From assembly GCA_003577145.1 (NCBI GenBank), contig QEUP01000013.1, positions 172,837 through 236,836 on the forward strand: 64,000 nt of DNA. Reading direction: 5' to 3'. Origin of the DNA: Acidobacteriota bacterium (GTDB taxonomy: Bacteria; Actinomycetota; Acidimicrobiia; Acidimicrobiales; Microtrichaceae). The notes below the pieces were generated by a model. The model was not told the origin of the DNA. It saw only the letters and a program-made list of their open reading frames with translations, and did not search any database. The number at the start of each line of letters is the position of its first letter. Positions within the stretch are counted from its first letter, which is position 1. Positions 62,666 to 64,000 of the stretch are shown here, piece after piece. Position numbers and translations under genes: made by a program.

Positions 62666-63775
62666 GTCCCGAACCCTCCAGCCGACAGGGATGTCGAAGG
62701 AGTCCCACCCCCCGATCCGATGGAAGAACGCCCCGGAGATGACCCCGTCATCTCCCACGGCGACCTGGGCAACAAACGGGAGATCCCAGAAGGTCGCGCC
62801 GCCGTTGGCAACGAACCTGAAGAAGCCGGCATAGCTCGGGCCGGCACCGATGCGCTGGGCGGCGAGGCCGAGCGCACTTATAGTGAGGTTCGCCGAGAGC
62901 TGGTAATCAGGCGCAGCCAGGGCGACGATCGTCTTGGGGCCCGAGCTGTCGTTGGTGACCTCGGCCCAGTAGGGCCGCGTGCTGGTGAGACTCGAGAAGA
63001 GCACGAGGGGCCCGAACTTGACCTCGAACATCTCCCCGCCCAGGACCTGCGTTTCGCCCTCCATCAGGCCGTAGCCGCCCTCGTCGTCGACGAGCACCAC
63101 CTGGGCACGGGCCAGGCCCGGCTCGAAGGTGTGCTCGATGGAGGGCTCGGTGGTGTGTTGCCATCCCGGCTGTGACAGGTCGAATGCCCAGAACGGGTCC
63201 TCGGCCTGTTCGGTCCCGTAGTCGTCGGGGATCATCAGCTCGGGGTCGAAGGTCCACCAGTAGTCGACGAAATGGCGTTGGGGGTCGGGGTGAGAGGCGC
63301 CGGAGGCGTCGAAGGTGACGGTGTAGGGCGATCCTTCGTCGATGGAGACCCCCAGCTCACCGAAGTCCCTGAACGGTACTGAGACGACAGGGCTCAACAG
63401 GAGGCCCTGGCCCCCCAAGTCGTCGACGGCAACCGCTGCAGCGGCCCACAACCCAGGCTCTGTGAAGGTCGTACTATTGACCGGCTCGGTCGAGTACTGC
63501 CAGTCGATGTCATCTGTCGGGACCAGCCCCACGAAGGCCCACCAGTACCCGACGATGTGGCGTTGGGGGTCGGGGTGAGAGGCGCCGGAGGCGTCGAAGG
63601 TGACGTCCAGCGGCGAATACCCGCTGGTAGGGGACGCCTCCAGCTCGCCCTCCCACGTGATCAGTCCCGGGTCGGGTCCGTTGCCCGGGACGCCACCGTC
63701 GGCGTCGACCGCGGGGATGCCCAGCAGACCGAACACCAGCACCAGCGCCAGGGCAACCTTCGACATCGTTCGCAT
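62657..63775 (-). CDS. Secreted protein with two PKD-like repeats, unknown
   Basis: 372 residues from ATG 63775 with GGGAGGCGAG upstream. A signal peptide (SKVALALVLVFGLLGIPAVDADG) precedes two copies of a PKD-like segment (VTFDASGASHPDPQRH, then YWWAF or YWWTF; about 57-140 and 152-235). The C-terminal 120 residues form another beta-rich domain with VALAAPDYQLSANL and GGWDSFDIPVGWRV. No catalytic motif is seen; it is probably a surface or extracellular binding protein. The two repeats share a 48-base identical DNA stretch. Confidence 0.75.
   Translation of the reverse strand: MRTMSKVALALVLVFGLLGIPAVDADGGVPGNGPDPGLITWEGELEASPTSGYSPLDVTFDASGASHPDPQRHIVGYWWAFVGLVPTDDIDWQYSTEPVNSTTFTEPGLWAAAAVAVDDLGGQGLLLSPVVSVPFRDFGELGVSIDEGSPYTVTFDASGASHPDPQRHFVDYWWTFDPELMIPDDYGTEQAEDPFWAFDLSQPGWQHTTEPSIEHTFEPGLARAQVVLVDDEGGYGLMEGETQVLGGEMFEVKFGPLVLFSSLTSTRPYWAEVTNDSSGPKTIVALAAPDYQLSANLTISALGLAAQRIGAGPSYAGFFRFVANGGATFWDLPFVAQVAVGDDGVISGAFFHRIGGWDSFDIPVGWRVRDGD
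63273..63605. repeat. 48-base direct repeats inside the PKD-like gene
   Basis: Identical 48-base copies lie at 63273-63320 and 63558-63605 (from TGGCGTTGGGGGTCGGGG to GTCGAAGGTGACG), 285 bases apart, encoding the conserved part of both PKD-like units. Confidence 0.85.
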
Positions 63776-63901
63776 CTCGCCTCCCAGGTCGGTGTCGCCT
63801 CTGACCGGCGGCACCACTCATCGGTCGCCGACGGCCGGACATCATCTCTGATGGATCATCCTCTCACTGAGACGCGGATCAGTCTGTAAACGGCATTACA
63901 C

Positions 63902-64000
63902 AACGCTGCGGAGCCGTCGGCGCAGCAGCGGGTACCCCAGAACCCGATGGCGCAGCCCGCGCCACCTGCGGTGGCGCCAAGTGAACGCTGCGGAGCCGTC
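63902..64000. repeat. 17-base direct repeat and a strong hairpin at the window end
   Basis: AACGCTGCGGAGCCGTC occurs at 63902-63918 and 63984-64000. Between them GCGCCACC-TGC-GGTGGCGC (63959-63977) forms a perfect 8-base-pair hairpin. No gene is seen from 63776 to the edge. It could be a terminator for a gene entering from the right, or part of a repeat family. Confidence 0.5.

Overview
The window is a dense, high-GC stretch of bacterial core chromosome, almost certainly from an actinobacterium (Actinomycetota). The order mihF-gmk-rpoZ-coaBC-metK-priA-def-fmt-rsmB beside a pyr operon, then nusB-efp-pepQ-aroQ-aroB-aroK, aroE-mltG-ruvX-alaS, rarA, aspS, hisS, relA, apt, secF-secD-yajC, ruvB-ruvA-ruvC, yebC, pdxT-pdxS and pimA-acyltransferase-pgsA follows the mycobacterial chromosome closely from memory. 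Lineage traits agree: an mIHF protein, a PriA with a degenerate ATPase, a [12 protein letters not shown] CoaBC, an F420-type luciferase-like protein and a phosphatidylinositol-mannoside locus. I lean towards a deep-branching class such as Acidimicrobiia, without proof. No phage, IS element, CRISPR array, tRNA or rRNA gene was seen. No stretch above about 300 bases lacks a gene.

Nearly all genes lie on the minus strand and many are joined by 4-base stop/start overlaps (ATGA, GTGA, TTGA). Region 1 (200-10257): mog, rsmB, fmt, def, then on the plus strand two RNA-methyltransferase-like genes, then priA, metK, coaBC, rpoZ, gmk and mihF. Region 2 (10446-19363): the pyrimidine operon pyrR-pyrB-pyrC-carA-carB-pyrD-pyrF, with a recognisable promoter, a PyrR-binding RNA loop and a terminator-like hairpin inside the start of pyrR. 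Region 3 (19428-28973): nusB, efp, a proline peptidase, aroQ-aroB-aroK, two unknown genes (a probable double PH-like protein and a DUF4388 protein), aroE, mltG and ruvX. Region 4 (28978-40213): alaS, two small membrane proteins, rarA, a plus-strand membrane protein, aspS, hisS, relA and apt. Region 5 (40278-51882): secF-secD-yajC, tgt-queA, an F420-type oxidoreductase, the Holliday-junction set ruvB-ruvA-ruvC with an odd 69-base tandem array between ruvA and ruvB, and an ABC exporter. Region 6 (51885-64000): a peroxiredoxin, yebC, the PLP synthase pair pdxT-pdxS, two DUF3048 lipoproteins next to htpX-lemA, the PIM locus, a secreted endonuclease/phosphatase-like lipoprotein and a secreted protein with two PKD-like repeats.

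The most unusual things are the 69-base tandem array, which forms a small ORF coupled to both ruvA and ruvB; the layout of the pyr leader; a class 1B PyrD with no pyrK beside it; the two unknown genes replacing the usual aro neighbours; a recurring TAnnnT box 6-9 bases before start codons (leaderless transcripts); and likely CTG start codons for htpX and perhaps aroE. I found no clear defence system or other wholly new multi-gene system.
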